Source: Dyadobacter luticola (GTDB lineage Bacteria; Bacteroidota; Bacteroidia; Cytophagales; Spirosomataceae). Taken from it: a stretch of DNA of 64,000 nucleotides. The notes below the pieces were generated by a model. The model saw only the letters and a list, made by a program, of their open reading frames with translations. It searched no databases and was not told the origin of the DNA. Position 1 is the first letter of the stretch; each line of letters begins with the position of its first letter. Made by a program: the position numbers and the translations under genes. The stretch lies in contig NZ_VCEJ01000005.1 in the NCBI RefSeq assembly GCF_005860805.1, positions 806,001 to 870,000 of the forward strand, written 5' to 3'. Below, piece by piece: positions 42,951 through 52,067 of this stretch.

Positions 42951-44068
42951 AGCGAATAGTCCACGTAAACTCTCCTAAAGAACTCAAATCGTTTATCGAT
43001 TTCCCGCATGATTTGTATCAGCACGATCCGAATTATGTGCCCGAACTCTTCATAGCCCAAAAGGATATGCTAACGCCGGGAAAGCATCCTTTCCACGAAC
43101 ATTCGCAGATCCAGCTTTTCCTGGCCTACGAGGGTGACAAGATTACCGGAAGGGTAGCGGCGATTTATAATACCAATCATATTGCATTTACAGGGCAGCA
43201 GGATGGTTTTTTTGGGTTTTTTGATACGATCGATGATCAGGAAACCGTGGACTTGCTTTTGAAAGAAAGCGAAAAATGGCTGAAACAAAAAGGTGCCAAA
43301 ACGATCGTAGGACCCGTCAATCTTTCGACAAACGAAACTTGCGGCACATTGATAGAGGGCTTTGACCGCCCGCCTATGGCGATGATGGCTTACAACGCGC
43401 CGTACTACCCGGCCTTGCTGGAAAATGCGGGTCTGGAAAAGAAGACAGATTTGCTGGCGTACGAAATTAATATGGACACCGCCAGTGACCGGTCGATCCG
43501 GATGATTGACGCGCTGGAAGGCAGGCTCAAAAAGAACGGTATCGTGATCCGTCAGGTGAACCTGAAAGATTTCAAGAATGAGGTGGTAAAGATCAGGGAA
43601 GTGTACAATTCGGCTTGGGACAAGAACCTGGGTTTTGTTCCGATGACCGAAAAGGAGTTTGATTATCTGGCCAAAGATTTGAAAATGGTCCTTGATCCAA
43701 GGTTCTGTCTGGTGGCCGAAAAAGATAACAAGCTGGTCGGATTTATACTCGGTATCCCGGATATCAACCAGATTTTGATAAAAATAAAAAGGGGAAGATT
43801 GTTGCCGACAGGGATTTTCAAGCTGCTGTTTGGCAAAAGCAATATCACCAGGATCCGCGTGCTGACATTGGGTGTGGTAGAGGGTTACCGGAAAATGGGA
43901 ATTGAAGCGTGCTTGTATGGGCGAATTTTGAAAAACACAGGAGGTACCAAGGTCACCGGGGGCGAATGTTCCTGGATGCTCGAAGGAAACTACCTGATGA
44001 ACCACGCCATCGAGCAGATTAACGGACGACTGTACAAGCGGTACCGCCTGTACGAAAAACCGATATGA
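42947..44068 (+). CDS. GNAT-fold N-acyltransferase, candidate bacterial ceramide synthase
   Basis: 373-residue cytoplasmic protein. Start ATG 42947, in an ATGA overlap with spt. N-terminal domain with FIDFPHDLYQHDPNYVPEL (about residues 17-35), GPVNLSTNETCGTLIEGF (about 122-139) and a C-terminal GNAT acyl-CoA motif, TLGVVEGYRKMGIEACLYG (about 303-321). I know a GNAT-like bacterial ceramide synthase that N-acylates sphinganine; its operon position between spt and a reductase matches that here. Substrate is inferred, not shown. A generic GNAT enzyme of unknown substrate remains possible. Confidence 0.72.
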   Translation: MKRIVHVNSPKELKSFIDFPHDLYQHDPNYVPELFIAQKDMLTPGKHPFHEHSQIQLFLAYEGDKITGRVAAIYNTNHIAFTGQQDGFFGFFDTIDDQETVDLLLKESEKWLKQKGAKTIVGPVNLSTNETCGTLIEGFDRPPMAMMAYNAPYYPALLENAGLEKKTDLLAYEINMDTASDRSIRMIDALEGRLKKNGIVIRQVNLKDFKNEVVKIREVYNSAWDKNLGFVPMTEKEFDYLAKDLKMVLDPRFCLVAEKDNKLVGFILGIPDINQILIKIKRGRLLPTGIFKLLFGKSNITRIRVLTLGVVEGYRKMGIEACLYGRILKNTGGTKVTGGECSWMLEGNYLMNHAIEQINGRLYKRYRLYEKPI

Positions 44069-45093
44069 AAGAAAAAGTATTGATCACCGGTGCGAGCGGA
44101 TTTATAGGCTATCACCTGGCGGAAGCGGCGCTCGAAGCGGGCATGGAAGTACATGCGATGGTGCGCCCTACCAGTGACCTGACTTCTCTCAAGGAGTTGC
44201 AGGTAGCCCAAGAGCAATCGGGAAAACCGGACGCGCTGGTGTTTGTCAATGCTGATTTTAGTTCAAAACTTTCTTTGAAAACCTTGCTGGAAGAGGGACA
44301 ATATACTTCCATCATTCACGCAGCGGGGGTTACAAAGGCAAAGAGTGCCGAAGCTTACAATCTGGTTAATGCCGGATATACATTGAATTTGGCTCAGGCA
44401 GCAATGTCGTCGGATATCCCACTGCGACGCTTTGTTTTCCTGAGCAGTCTTGCCGCCATCGGTCCGTTGGCATATTCGGAAGAGCAGCCTATTACAGAAA
44501 GAACTTCGCCTGTGCCGGTAACGGATTATGGCAGAAGCAAGCTGCTCGCCGAACAATACCTGGAACAAGTAAATGGCCTGCCGTTGAGTATCATCCGCCC
44601 TACCGCTGTGTACGGACCCGGGGAGAAAGATCTGTTTGTTTTATTCCGGACATTGAGCAAAGGGCTGGATGCCTACATCGGCAAAAGACCTCAGCGGCTG
44701 AGTTTTGTTTATGTAAAAGACCTCGTGGCAGCGACCATGTCGGCCCTGAGTGAAAACAAGCTCGAAACCACCATTTACAACATTTCCGACGGCCACTCCT
44801 ACGACCGCTATGCCCTCGCGGACCGTTTCAGGGAGATTAGCGGCAAGCATATCATCAGGACACACCTTCCCTTGTTCCTGGTAAAAATCATGGCCGGTTT
44901 TATGGATCTGCTCTACGCATTTTCATCTCGTACACCGGTTTTGAACAGGGAAAAATTAAAAGAACTGACAGCGCCAAACTGGATCTGCAGTATCGATGCC
45001 GCACGGAACAATCTGCATTATCAGCCGCAATATGATCTGCGGCAAGGTCTTACGGAAACTTTAATGTGGTATAAGACGAATAAGTGGCTATGA
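44065..45093 (+). CDS. NAD-dependent epimerase/dehydratase-like reductase, candidate ceramide-pathway reductase (CerR-like)
   Basis: 342-residue extended SDR with the Rossmann motif GASGFIGYHLAE (about 8-19), active-site YGRSKLLAEQY (Tyr and Lys near 153-157) and PTAVYGPGEKD. It overlaps the N-acyltransferase gene by ATGA. In the known bacterial ceramide pathway an NDUFA9-type SDR reduces the 3-keto group; this gene's position right after spt and the N-acyltransferase supports that role. Without the operon it would be called only an epimerase-like protein. Confidence 0.75.
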   Translation: MKEKVLITGASGFIGYHLAEAALEAGMEVHAMVRPTSDLTSLKELQVAQEQSGKPDALVFVNADFSSKLSLKTLLEEGQYTSIIHAAGVTKAKSAEAYNLVNAGYTLNLAQAAMSSDIPLRRFVFLSSLAAIGPLAYSEEQPITERTSPVPVTDYGRSKLLAEQYLEQVNGLPLSIIRPTAVYGPGEKDLFVLFRTLSKGLDAYIGKRPQRLSFVYVKDLVAATMSALSENKLETTIYNISDGHSYDRYALADRFREISGKHIIRTHLPLFLVKIMAGFMDLLYAFSSRTPVLNREKLKELTAPNWICSIDAARNNLHYQPQYDLRQGLTETLMWYKTNKWL

Positions 45094-45114
45094 AAGCAGA
45101 TTTGAACTCACCCA

Positions 45115-47688
45115 ATGAAAACAATATATAAAACGATATGGCCACGCATACTACTGACCTTCATTCTGTTACAGATGATCTCGGCAGCAGCTATATCGCA
45201 GGAGGTTACGACTACCATCAGAGGAAAGATTACCGACGCAAGGTCGGGTGAAACATTGCCTTACGTGTCCATCATCATTCCCGGTACCACGATGGGTACT
45301 GTGTCGGATATCGACGGAAAATATGCGATGACATTAAAAGAGAATTATACTTCTATCAAATTCTCCTATGTAGGATACGTCACCGTCGAAAAGCCGATTA
45401 CACAGGGTATAGACCAGGTCATCGACATTAAAATGGCGGTGGATGCTTCGATGCTGAAAGAGGTGACGGTGAAAGGAAAAGGCAGGTACCGCAATAAGGA
45501 TAATCCGGCCGTGCAGCTGATCCGCGAAGTAATTGCGCACAAGGACCAGAACAAAATGGCAGCCAATGAATATGTCCAGTACGAGCAGTACGAGAAAATA
45601 TCCATGGCGCTAAGCAACCTGTCGGACAATTTCAAGGACCGCCGCATTTTCAAGAACTACCAGTTTTTGTTCAAACAGCAGGATTCTACTGCGATGGGCG
45701 GCAAAAACATGCTGCCTGCTTACATTGAAGAAAAGCTCTCACAGGTTTATTTCCGGAAAAATCCATATACCAAAAAGCAAAAGGTGTTGGCCGGTCGTCG
45801 CGCGGAGTTTGACTCGAAATTTGTGGATAATGATGGTTTGAGTAAATATTTCAACCGGCTTTATGAAGACATCAATCTTTATAATAATGATGTTTCGGTA
45901 GCGACCAACCTGCTGCTGAGCCCGATTGCCAACTCGGCTCCGACGTTCTACAAATTCTTTATCCGCGATACCATCAAAACAAGCACGCCGTGGCTGGTAG
46001 AACTAGGTTTCGTGCCTAGAAATAAGACAGATATGCTTTTCGAAGGCAAGCTGTATGTGACGCTGGACGGAAACTATGGGGTGCAGAATGCGTATTTGAC
46101 TGTAAACAAAGACATTAACCTCAATTTCATGCGGGATTTGGAAGCAAGTCTCGAATTTGAAAAAGGGGATGACGGCCGCTACCATCCAAGCAGAACTACC
46201 CTGGCGATGGAATTTGCGCTGGGTGAAAAAGGCGGTGGTTTGTACGGAAAGAGGGTTGTGGATTTTAAAGATTACAAAATTAATGAAAGCCAGCCCGACA
46301 GTGTGTACCGTGGCCCGGCCGTAGAAGTTGCTTACAATCCCGAAGTCAAAACAGGCGAATCTTTCTGGAACAGCGCACGTCACATTCCCTTGGAGAGGAC
46401 CGAGCTGGATATTTACAGAAACATTGATACCCTGCAAACGATCCCGTCTTTCCGCCGCACGATGGACATTGCCACGGTATTCCTGGCAGGTTACAAATCT
46501 TTCGGAAAAGTGGAAGTAGGGCCTTTCAATACCTTTTACAGCTTCAACCCGATCGAAGGTTTCAGGTTACGTTTCGGAGGTAGGACTACTACGGAGCTGA
46601 GCAAGCGGGTTTATTTTGAGACTTATGCAGCTTATGGTTTCAAGGACCAGAAGTGGAAATATTTCCTGAGCGGTACCTATTCGTTCAACAACAAATCGGT
46701 CTATCATTTCCCGCTGAACTACATCCGCGCGAGTTACCAGCGAGATACCAAAATTCCGGGTCAGGAGCTGCAATTTGTGCAGGAAGATAACTTCCTTTTG
46801 TCATTCAAAAGAGGGGATAATAATCGCTGGCTCTACAATGATATTTACAAGCTGGAATATGTGCGGGAGTTCGAAAACCACCTTTCCTACAAAATCGGGT
46901 TTACCCAGTGGCGGCAAACTGCTGCGGGTATCCTGCGCTACGAAACCTTGGAAGAGGACGGCCAGCTGAAAAATGCGGGATCTCTGAGCAATACCGAGGC
47001 AAACTTCGAATTGCGCTATGCTCCGAATGAGCAGTTTTACCAGGGAAAACTTTACCGGACGCCGATTATCAACAAATATCCGATTTTCACACTACGCTAT
47101 AATGCAGGTTTGAAGGGAGTTTTTGAAGGTCAAAACAGATACCATAACCTTGCCGCGAACATTAACAAAAGGGTATACCTCTCGCAGTTTGGTTATGCGG
47201 ACGTGACTGCGGAGGGCGGCTATACATTTGGCAGCAAAATCCTTTTCCCGCTGCTGACCGTACACCGCGCCAACCAGACTTATGCCTACCAGCTCAACTC
47301 TTATAACCTGATGAACTTCCTGGAATTCGTCAGTGATCATTATGCGAGTGTGGATGTGCAGTATTATATGAATGGGTTTTTGTTCAACAAAATCCCGCTT
47401 TTGAAAAAATTGAAATTGCGTGAAGTATTCAGTTTCAAAGGTTTAATGGGCGGTTTGCGGAATGAAAACAATCCGGCTTACAACAATTCCTTGTTCCGGT
47501 TTCCTGTGGATGAAAATGGCAAGCCGATCAGTTACACGCTGTCTCGCGAGCCTTACATTGAGGGCAGCGTAGGTATAGCCAACATTTTCAAGCTGCTCCG
47601 CGTGGATCTGGTAAAACGGTTTTCTTATCTAAACAATCCGAACGTTTCGGAGTGGGGTGTGCGGGCGAGGTTTAAGCTTGATTTTTAA
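45115..47688 (+). CDS. DUF5686 outer-membrane protein with carboxypeptidase-regulatory-like domain
   Basis: 857-residue protein with a signal peptide (hydrophobic about 12-26, ending near SQEV at 28-31), a carboxypeptidase-regulatory-like beta domain (about 32-115: IRGKITDARSGETLPYVSI, GTVSDIDGKYAM) and a long DUF5686 region (about 130-857) with the aromatic-rich strands of a beta-barrel and a C-terminal phenylalanine (FKLDF). Located inside the sphingolipid operon, 21 bases after the reductase. I infer a role in outer-membrane lipid or polysaccharide handling; the family has no established function. Confidence 0.8.
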   Translation: MKTIYKTIWPRILLTFILLQMISAAAISQEVTTTIRGKITDARSGETLPYVSIIIPGTTMGTVSDIDGKYAMTLKENYTSIKFSYVGYVTVEKPITQGIDQVIDIKMAVDASMLKEVTVKGKGRYRNKDNPAVQLIREVIAHKDQNKMAANEYVQYEQYEKISMALSNLSDNFKDRRIFKNYQFLFKQQDSTAMGGKNMLPAYIEEKLSQVYFRKNPYTKKQKVLAGRRAEFDSKFVDNDGLSKYFNRLYEDINLYNNDVSVATNLLLSPIANSAPTFYKFFIRDTIKTSTPWLVELGFVPRNKTDMLFEGKLYVTLDGNYGVQNAYLTVNKDINLNFMRDLEASLEFEKGDDGRYHPSRTTLAMEFALGEKGGGLYGKRVVDFKDYKINESQPDSVYRGPAVEVAYNPEVKTGESFWNSARHIPLERTELDIYRNIDTLQTIPSFRRTMDIATVFLAGYKSFGKVEVGPFNTFYSFNPIEGFRLRFGGRTTTELSKRVYFETYAAYGFKDQKWKYFLSGTYSFNNKSVYHFPLNYIRASYQRDTKIPGQELQFVQEDNFLLSFKRGDNNRWLYNDIYKLEYVREFENHLSYKIGFTQWRQTAAGILRYETLEEDGQLKNAGSLSNTEANFELRYAPNEQFYQGKLYRTPIINKYPIFTLRYNAGLKGVFEGQNRYHNLAANINKRVYLSQFGYADVTAEGGYTFGSKILFPLLTVHRANQTYAYQLNSYNLMNFLEFVSDHYASVDVQYYMNGFLFNKIPLLKKLKLREVFSFKGLMGGLRNENNPAYNNSLFRFPVDENGKPISYTLSREPYIEGSVGIANIFKLLRVDLVKRFSYLNNPNVSEWGVRARFKLDF

Positions 47689-47703
47689 AGAGTTAAATAA
47701 AAT

Positions 47704-48417
47704 ATGAATTACGCGATCATAGCTGCGGGAGAAGGTTCACGGTTGGCGAAGGAGGGTTTCAAACTTCCAAAGCCAATGGTAAGCCTGCATGGTGAAATGC
47801 TGATCGACCGGCTGATCGGGATTTTCATGCGGAATGATGCGGAGAAAATCCTGGTGATCATTAATGAAGAATCGCCTGCACTGGAAGCACATTTGGCGGA
47901 GCTGAGTTTGACATTACCGCTTTCTGTTTTGAAAAAATCAACCCCCAGCTCGCTGCACAGTGTGTACGAATTGTTGGGCACAGATCCTGAACTCGACGCG
48001 GTTTGCATTACGACGACGGATACGGTTTTCAAGGAAGAGGAGTTCGGCGGATACATTTCAGCATTTGAAAGCCATGTTGAAATCGATGGGTTGATGGCGG
48101 TGACCACTTTTGTGGATGATGAAAGTCCACTGTATGTGACTGTAAATGAGGAAAATGTTATCACAGCATTTACCGATAAAAACACGACGCAGACCGAATT
48201 TATCTCCGGCGGCATTTATTGTTTTCGCAAAAAGGCAATCGACAATGTGGACCTGGCGGTAAAAAGCGGACTGAGCCGGATGCGTAATTTTCAAAGACAA
48301 CTGATCGAAAATGGGGTGAAGCTGCGGGCTTATCCTTTTTCAAAAATCGTGGATGTGGACCATGTGAGTGATATCCGCACCGCAGAACTGTTTTTGAGGC
48401 CGGAAGAAGTGGCGTAG
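47704..48417 (+). CDS. Nucleotidyltransferase (NTP_transferase-like)
   Basis: 237-residue sugar-1-phosphate nucleotidyltransferase-type protein. N-terminal AAGEGSRL (about 7-14, equal to the GxGTRL signature), then KLPKPMVSLHG (about 20-30) with the Lys, and a short C-terminal domain without the hexapeptide repeat of GlmU types. Known relatives use CTP or another NTP to activate phosphorylated polyols or sugars. Beside a CDP-alcohol phosphotransferase and a PfkB kinase it would fit CTP:inositol-1-phosphate (or other polyol) cytidylyltransferase. Base specificity cannot be read here. Confidence 0.7.
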   Translation: MNYAIIAAGEGSRLAKEGFKLPKPMVSLHGEMLIDRLIGIFMRNDAEKILVIINEESPALEAHLAELSLTLPLSVLKKSTPSSLHSVYELLGTDPELDAVCITTTDTVFKEEEFGGYISAFESHVEIDGLMAVTTFVDDESPLYVTVNEENVITAFTDKNTTQTEFISGGIYCFRKKAIDNVDLAVKSGLSRMRNFQRQLIENGVKLRAYPFSKIVDVDHVSDIRTAELFLRPEEVA

Positions 48418-48483
48418 AAAACAAAGGAGAACAAACTGACACCAATCATATAAAGGCCGGAAGAGCCGCCGGCCGGGGAGTAA

Positions 48484-49359
48484 ATGGATGAACTAGAAAT
48501 ACTCGGCGTACACCGTAACAAGAAATTTTCACCCAATCACATTGGGAATGATGATGCTATTTTTCAACTGACCGCCCGGGAGCTTGAAAAACTGGGCTGC
48601 AAAGTGACGATTTGCTGCGAGGACGATTTTCTCGCGATGGAATCGGTACCGCAGCAGCAGATTTTTACGATGGCGCGCCAAAAACAGGTTGTAGCGAAAT
48701 TGCAGGAACTGGAAAGTGCAGGAAAACAGGTGGTTAACTCTGCTTTTGGCATCGAAAACTGCTTCCGCACCAACCTGACAAATGCATTGAACCAAAACGA
48801 TGTTCCGGTGGCCGACAGCTACATTGTACCGACAAGCTACCAGGGTGACGAGGTATTTAACAAAATCACCGGCAAAGGTTACTGGATCAAAAGAGGCGAT
48901 TTTCACGCGATCCATAAAGAAGATGTTTCCTTCGCAAGGTCGAAACAGGAGGCGAAGGAAATTTTACGTGAATACGCCCTGCGCGACATTCCCGACGCGG
49001 TGATCTCACAGCATTTAGTGGGTGACCTGGTGAAATTTTACGGCGTCCGCGGTACCGACTTTTTCTTCTGGTTTTATCCTTATGATAACAACCACCACAA
49101 GTACGCAGACTACGAACAGATCAACGGAAGCTCGGCTTATTATGAATTCGATGCCCATAATCTGCACGAAGTTGCAACCAAAGCGGCGCGTGTGGTAGGC
49201 ATAGATATTTACGGCGGCGACGCGATTGTGAGCAAAGACGGCAGTTTCCGCATCATTGATCTGAACGACTGGCCGAGCTTTGCGCCTTGCCGGGATGAGG
49301 CTTCGGTGCACATTGCACAAACGATTTATCAAAAATTCAGCGTACCAGTTCATGGATAA
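48484..49359 (+). CDS. ATP-grasp-like enzyme
   Basis: 291-residue protein with an ATP-grasp-like layout: N-domain with NDDAIFQLTARELEKLGCKV, central GYWIKRGDFHAIHKEDV (about 141-157), VKFYGVRGTDFFFWFYP (about 182-198) and the metal-binding DGSFRIIDLNDWPSFAPC (about 256-273). This fold joins an ATP-activated carboxylate to an amine, or phosphorylates inositol phosphates as in ITPK. Its operon place suggests a head-group modification, but the substrate is unknown. The end overlaps the CDP-alcohol transferase start by 8 bases. Confidence 0.65.
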   Translation: MDELEILGVHRNKKFSPNHIGNDDAIFQLTARELEKLGCKVTICCEDDFLAMESVPQQQIFTMARQKQVVAKLQELESAGKQVVNSAFGIENCFRTNLTNALNQNDVPVADSYIVPTSYQGDEVFNKITGKGYWIKRGDFHAIHKEDVSFARSKQEAKEILREYALRDIPDAVISQHLVGDLVKFYGVRGTDFFFWFYPYDNNHHKYADYEQINGSSAYYEFDAHNLHEVATKAARVVGIDIYGGDAIVSKDGSFRIIDLNDWPSFAPCRDEASVHIAQTIYQKFSVPVHG

Positions 49360-50287
49360 TACGACGTCAGCATTTGAGAATTCTCTAAAATCCAATGATA
49401 CCGAGGAGCAGATCGATATCTGGTTTTACCGCCCGATTGGTTACCAGATCGCGCTTTTTTGTGCGAAAGTGGGGTTGAGGCCTAATCCGGTGACCATCAT
49501 CAGCATTTTCTTCGGTGTGGCGGCCGGTATCCTGTTTTATTCCCAGGATTTGTGGGTGAACGTGATCGGCATGTTGTCGCTGGTTTTTGCCAATTCACTG
49601 GATAGTGCCGACGGCCAGCTGGCGCGGATGACAAATGATAAGAGCCGTCTGGGACGTATTCTCGACGGTGCGGCGGGAGATTTCTGGTTTATCTCGATCC
49701 ACATTGCGATTTGCCTCCGCAGCATGAATGAAGGTTGGAGCGCATTGATCTGGGTTCCCGGTGTGCTGGCGGGCGCTTCCCACGTAGTGCAGTCGGCGAT
49801 GGCAGATTATTACCGGAATGTGCATTTGTTTTTTATTAAAGGAACCTCCGGAAGCGAGCTCGACAACAGCCGCGATTTACAGAGAGAATATGACGAGCTG
49901 AGCTGGTCGAAGAATTTCGGGATGAAGTTTGTAGCGCGTACTTATCTCAATTATACCAAGTTACAGGAGAGCTTCTCGCCCAACCTGCAAAAATTGCTGG
50001 GCGCTGTACGGCAACATTACAAGCTGGGTTTACCGGCTGATCTGGTGGCAGATTTTAGGGCGCACAACAAGCCTTTGATGAAGTATACCAACATTGTGCA
50101 GTTCAATACCCGCGTGCTTTTTCTGTTTTTATGGTTGTTTTTAGATCAATCGTGGATTTATTTCTTCTTCGATATGTTCGTACTCAACCCGATACTGATT
50201 TACATGATCGTGAACCAGGAGAAAGTGAGCAAATATTTTTACGAGAAAATCCTGAAAAAGGAAGCGAATGAATTCCAAAGCGTATAA
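49352..50287 (+). CDS. CDP-alcohol phosphatidyltransferase family protein
   Basis: 311-residue membrane enzyme that moves a phospho-alcohol from a CDP donor to a lipid or polyol, or the reverse. Start ATG 49352 overlaps the ATP-grasp stop (8 bases). The catalytic motif starts well: Asp84, Asp87-Gly88, Ala91-Arg92, Gly101, Asp105, but the expected last Asp (position 109) is Gly, and an Asp stands at 110. About 6 transmembrane helices. The CDP-AP family includes inositol phosphate, glycerol and ethanolamine transferases; the neighbouring cytidylyltransferase-like and PfkB genes fit a CDP-polyol route to a ceramide head group. Confidence 0.85.
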   Translation: MDNTTSAFENSLKSNDTEEQIDIWFYRPIGYQIALFCAKVGLRPNPVTIISIFFGVAAGILFYSQDLWVNVIGMLSLVFANSLDSADGQLARMTNDKSRLGRILDGAAGDFWFISIHIAICLRSMNEGWSALIWVPGVLAGASHVVQSAMADYYRNVHLFFIKGTSGSELDNSRDLQREYDELSWSKNFGMKFVARTYLNYTKLQESFSPNLQKLLGAVRQHYKLGLPADLVADFRAHNKPLMKYTNIVQFNTRVLFLFLWLFLDQSWIYFFFDMFVLNPILIYMIVNQEKVSKYFYEKILKKEANEFQSV

Positions 50288-51287
50288 GGCACTTTTCATG
50301 GTGATCGGCATTGTCACGCTGGGCTATATGGTCTACGAGACGGGTGTGGACGAGATCTGGGAAGACATTCAGCGTACGGGAATCTGGTTTGTGCCGGTGA
50401 TTGGAAGCTGGCTGCTGATTTATGTTTTGAATGCTTTTGCCTTCCGCGCGATCATCCGCGAGCCGCAGTTGCCGGAGACGAATTTGTCTTTCTGGGCAGT
50501 TTTGCGGCTGACGATCTCGGGATATGCCATCAATTACATTACGCCTTTTGTAGCATTGGGTGGCGAACCTTACCGGATTTTGGAGCTGAAACCCGCGCTG
50601 GGAATTCAGAAAGCCACTTCTTCGGTGTTGTTATATAGCTTGATGCACATGTTTTCGCACGTGCTTTTCTGGCTGGCGTCGATCGTACTGATCGTGGCGG
50701 TGGTGCCGCTGAGTGATACCATGCTGGTGGGCTGCGGGATCATGCTGATCGTAGGGCTGGTGCTGGGTTACTGGTTTATTAATGTTTATAAAAAAGGCTT
50801 CACCGTCAGCACATTCAGGCTGCTGGAAAAAGTGCCTTTTATAAAAAACAAAGCGCGCGAGTTTGCTTTAAAGAATGCCGAAACATTGTACGAAGTCGAT
50901 GAGCAGATCCGGATTTTGTACGCCGAGCGGCAGGGTGTTTTTTACTACGCACTATTCTTCGAGTTTTTCGCGCGGGTGATCGGCTGTCTTGAAATTTATT
51001 TCACGGCGCACGCCATCGGCATGGAAATGACATTGGCGCAGTCGCTGATCGTCAGTTCGGGCTCATCGCTCTTTGCAAATTTGATTTTCTTCTTCCCGAT
51101 GCAGCTGGGAACGCGGGAAGGCGGTTTGGTACTGGCATTAAAAAGTATCGGCTTATCCTCCGCACCAGGCATTTTTATCGGGGTCGTGATGCGCATCCGA
51201 GAGATCGTCTGGATCATGATCGGGCTTGCGCTGATTAATAAGAAGAGCAAAACAAGAGAAAAAGAGGTTTTAGTTGTTAGTGAATAA
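50268..51287 (+). CDS. Lysylphosphatidylglycerol synthase transmembrane/flippase-like protein (UPF0104 family)
   Basis: 339-residue polytopic protein of the LPG_synthase_TM/UPF0104 family (no MprF soluble domain). About 8 hydrophobic helices (for example residues 8-22, 38-58, 75-95, 115-145, 150-170, 222-245, 262-280, 300-325). The conserved FVALGGEPYRILELKP and QLGTREGGLVLALK segments are typical. Relatives are thought to flip or bind lipids. It overlaps the previous gene by 20 bases, so it is tightly coupled; a role in moving the operon's lipid across the inner membrane is an inference. Confidence 0.78.
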   Translation: MNSKAYKALFMVIGIVTLGYMVYETGVDEIWEDIQRTGIWFVPVIGSWLLIYVLNAFAFRAIIREPQLPETNLSFWAVLRLTISGYAINYITPFVALGGEPYRILELKPALGIQKATSSVLLYSLMHMFSHVLFWLASIVLIVAVVPLSDTMLVGCGIMLIVGLVLGYWFINVYKKGFTVSTFRLLEKVPFIKNKAREFALKNAETLYEVDEQIRILYAERQGVFYYALFFEFFARVIGCLEIYFTAHAIGMEMTLAQSLIVSSGSSLFANLIFFFPMQLGTREGGLVLALKSIGLSSAPGIFIGVVMRIREIVWIMIGLALINKKSKTREKEVLVVSE

Positions 51288-51296
51288 AAAAGAATA

Positions 51297-52010
51297 ATGA
51301 TAAAAGGAATCCTCCTCGACTACGGTGGCACCATTGACACAAACGGCCTGCATTGGGCTAATGTGCTGTGGGACAGCTACCAGCGTCATCAGGTGAGTAT
51401 TGATAGAGAGAGTTTTGCAAAAGCGTACACATTCGGTGAAAGAGCTTTGGCTTTGAATCCGATTATTCAGCCGCAGCATGTATTTTACGATGTGCTTTTT
51501 CTGAAAGTAGGGCAGCAGTTTCACTTTTTGAAAGAGCAGGGCTTTGAAGTAAATGATGCGGCGATTGAAGCGATTGCCCGTGATTGCAACCATTTCGCGC
51601 ACACTACCGTGAAAAATGCCACGCCCGCCTTGGCGAATCTGGCGCAACAATACCCGATTGTGATGGTTTCCAATTTTTATGGAAACATTCAAAACGTACT
51701 GCGGGATTTTGGCATACTGGACTATTTCCAGGCTGTGGTCGAATCTGCTGTGGTCGGCGTCCGGAAGCCCGATCCGCAAATTTACCAGCTCGGGATTAAT
51801 CTGCTTGGTTACCTGCCCGCAGAATGTGCCGTAGTGGGTGATTCTTATTCCAAAGACATTAGTCCCGCCAAACAACTTGGTTGCAAGGCAGTTTGGCTGA
51901 ATGTATCTGGCTGGGAAGAAGGCACTGCGCAAAAACAGAGAGAATGGGAAGCGGATGTTGAGATTACAGATTTTACCCGGATCAACGAAGTCATAGCCGG
52001 TCTGGGCTAG
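51297..52010 (+). CDS. HAD-superfamily protein with altered motif I
   Basis: 237-residue haloacid-dehalogenase-like protein. Motif I reads LLDYGGTID: the nucleophile Asp8 is kept but the second Asp of the phosphatase motif DxD is Gly10. Motif II Ser in VMVSNFYG (about 123-130), motif III Lys in GVRKPDPQIY (about 157-166) and motif IV VGDSYSKDI (about 180-188) are present. The missing second Asp argues against an ordinary phosphatase, unless replaced functionally. Within the lipid operon its natural job might be dephosphorylation or a binding role; unproven. Confidence 0.78.
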   Translation: MIKGILLDYGGTIDTNGLHWANVLWDSYQRHQVSIDRESFAKAYTFGERALALNPIIQPQHVFYDVLFLKVGQQFHFLKEQGFEVNDAAIEAIARDCNHFAHTTVKNATPALANLAQQYPIVMVSNFYGNIQNVLRDFGILDYFQAVVESAVVGVRKPDPQIYQLGINLLGYLPAECAVVGDSYSKDISPAKQLGCKAVWLNVSGWEEGTAQKQREWEADVEITDFTRINEVIAGLG

Positions 52011-52067
52011 TTGTCAACTTTTATCAGGACATGTGAAGTGCCGTGATAAAATTAAATTTTTAAAAAC

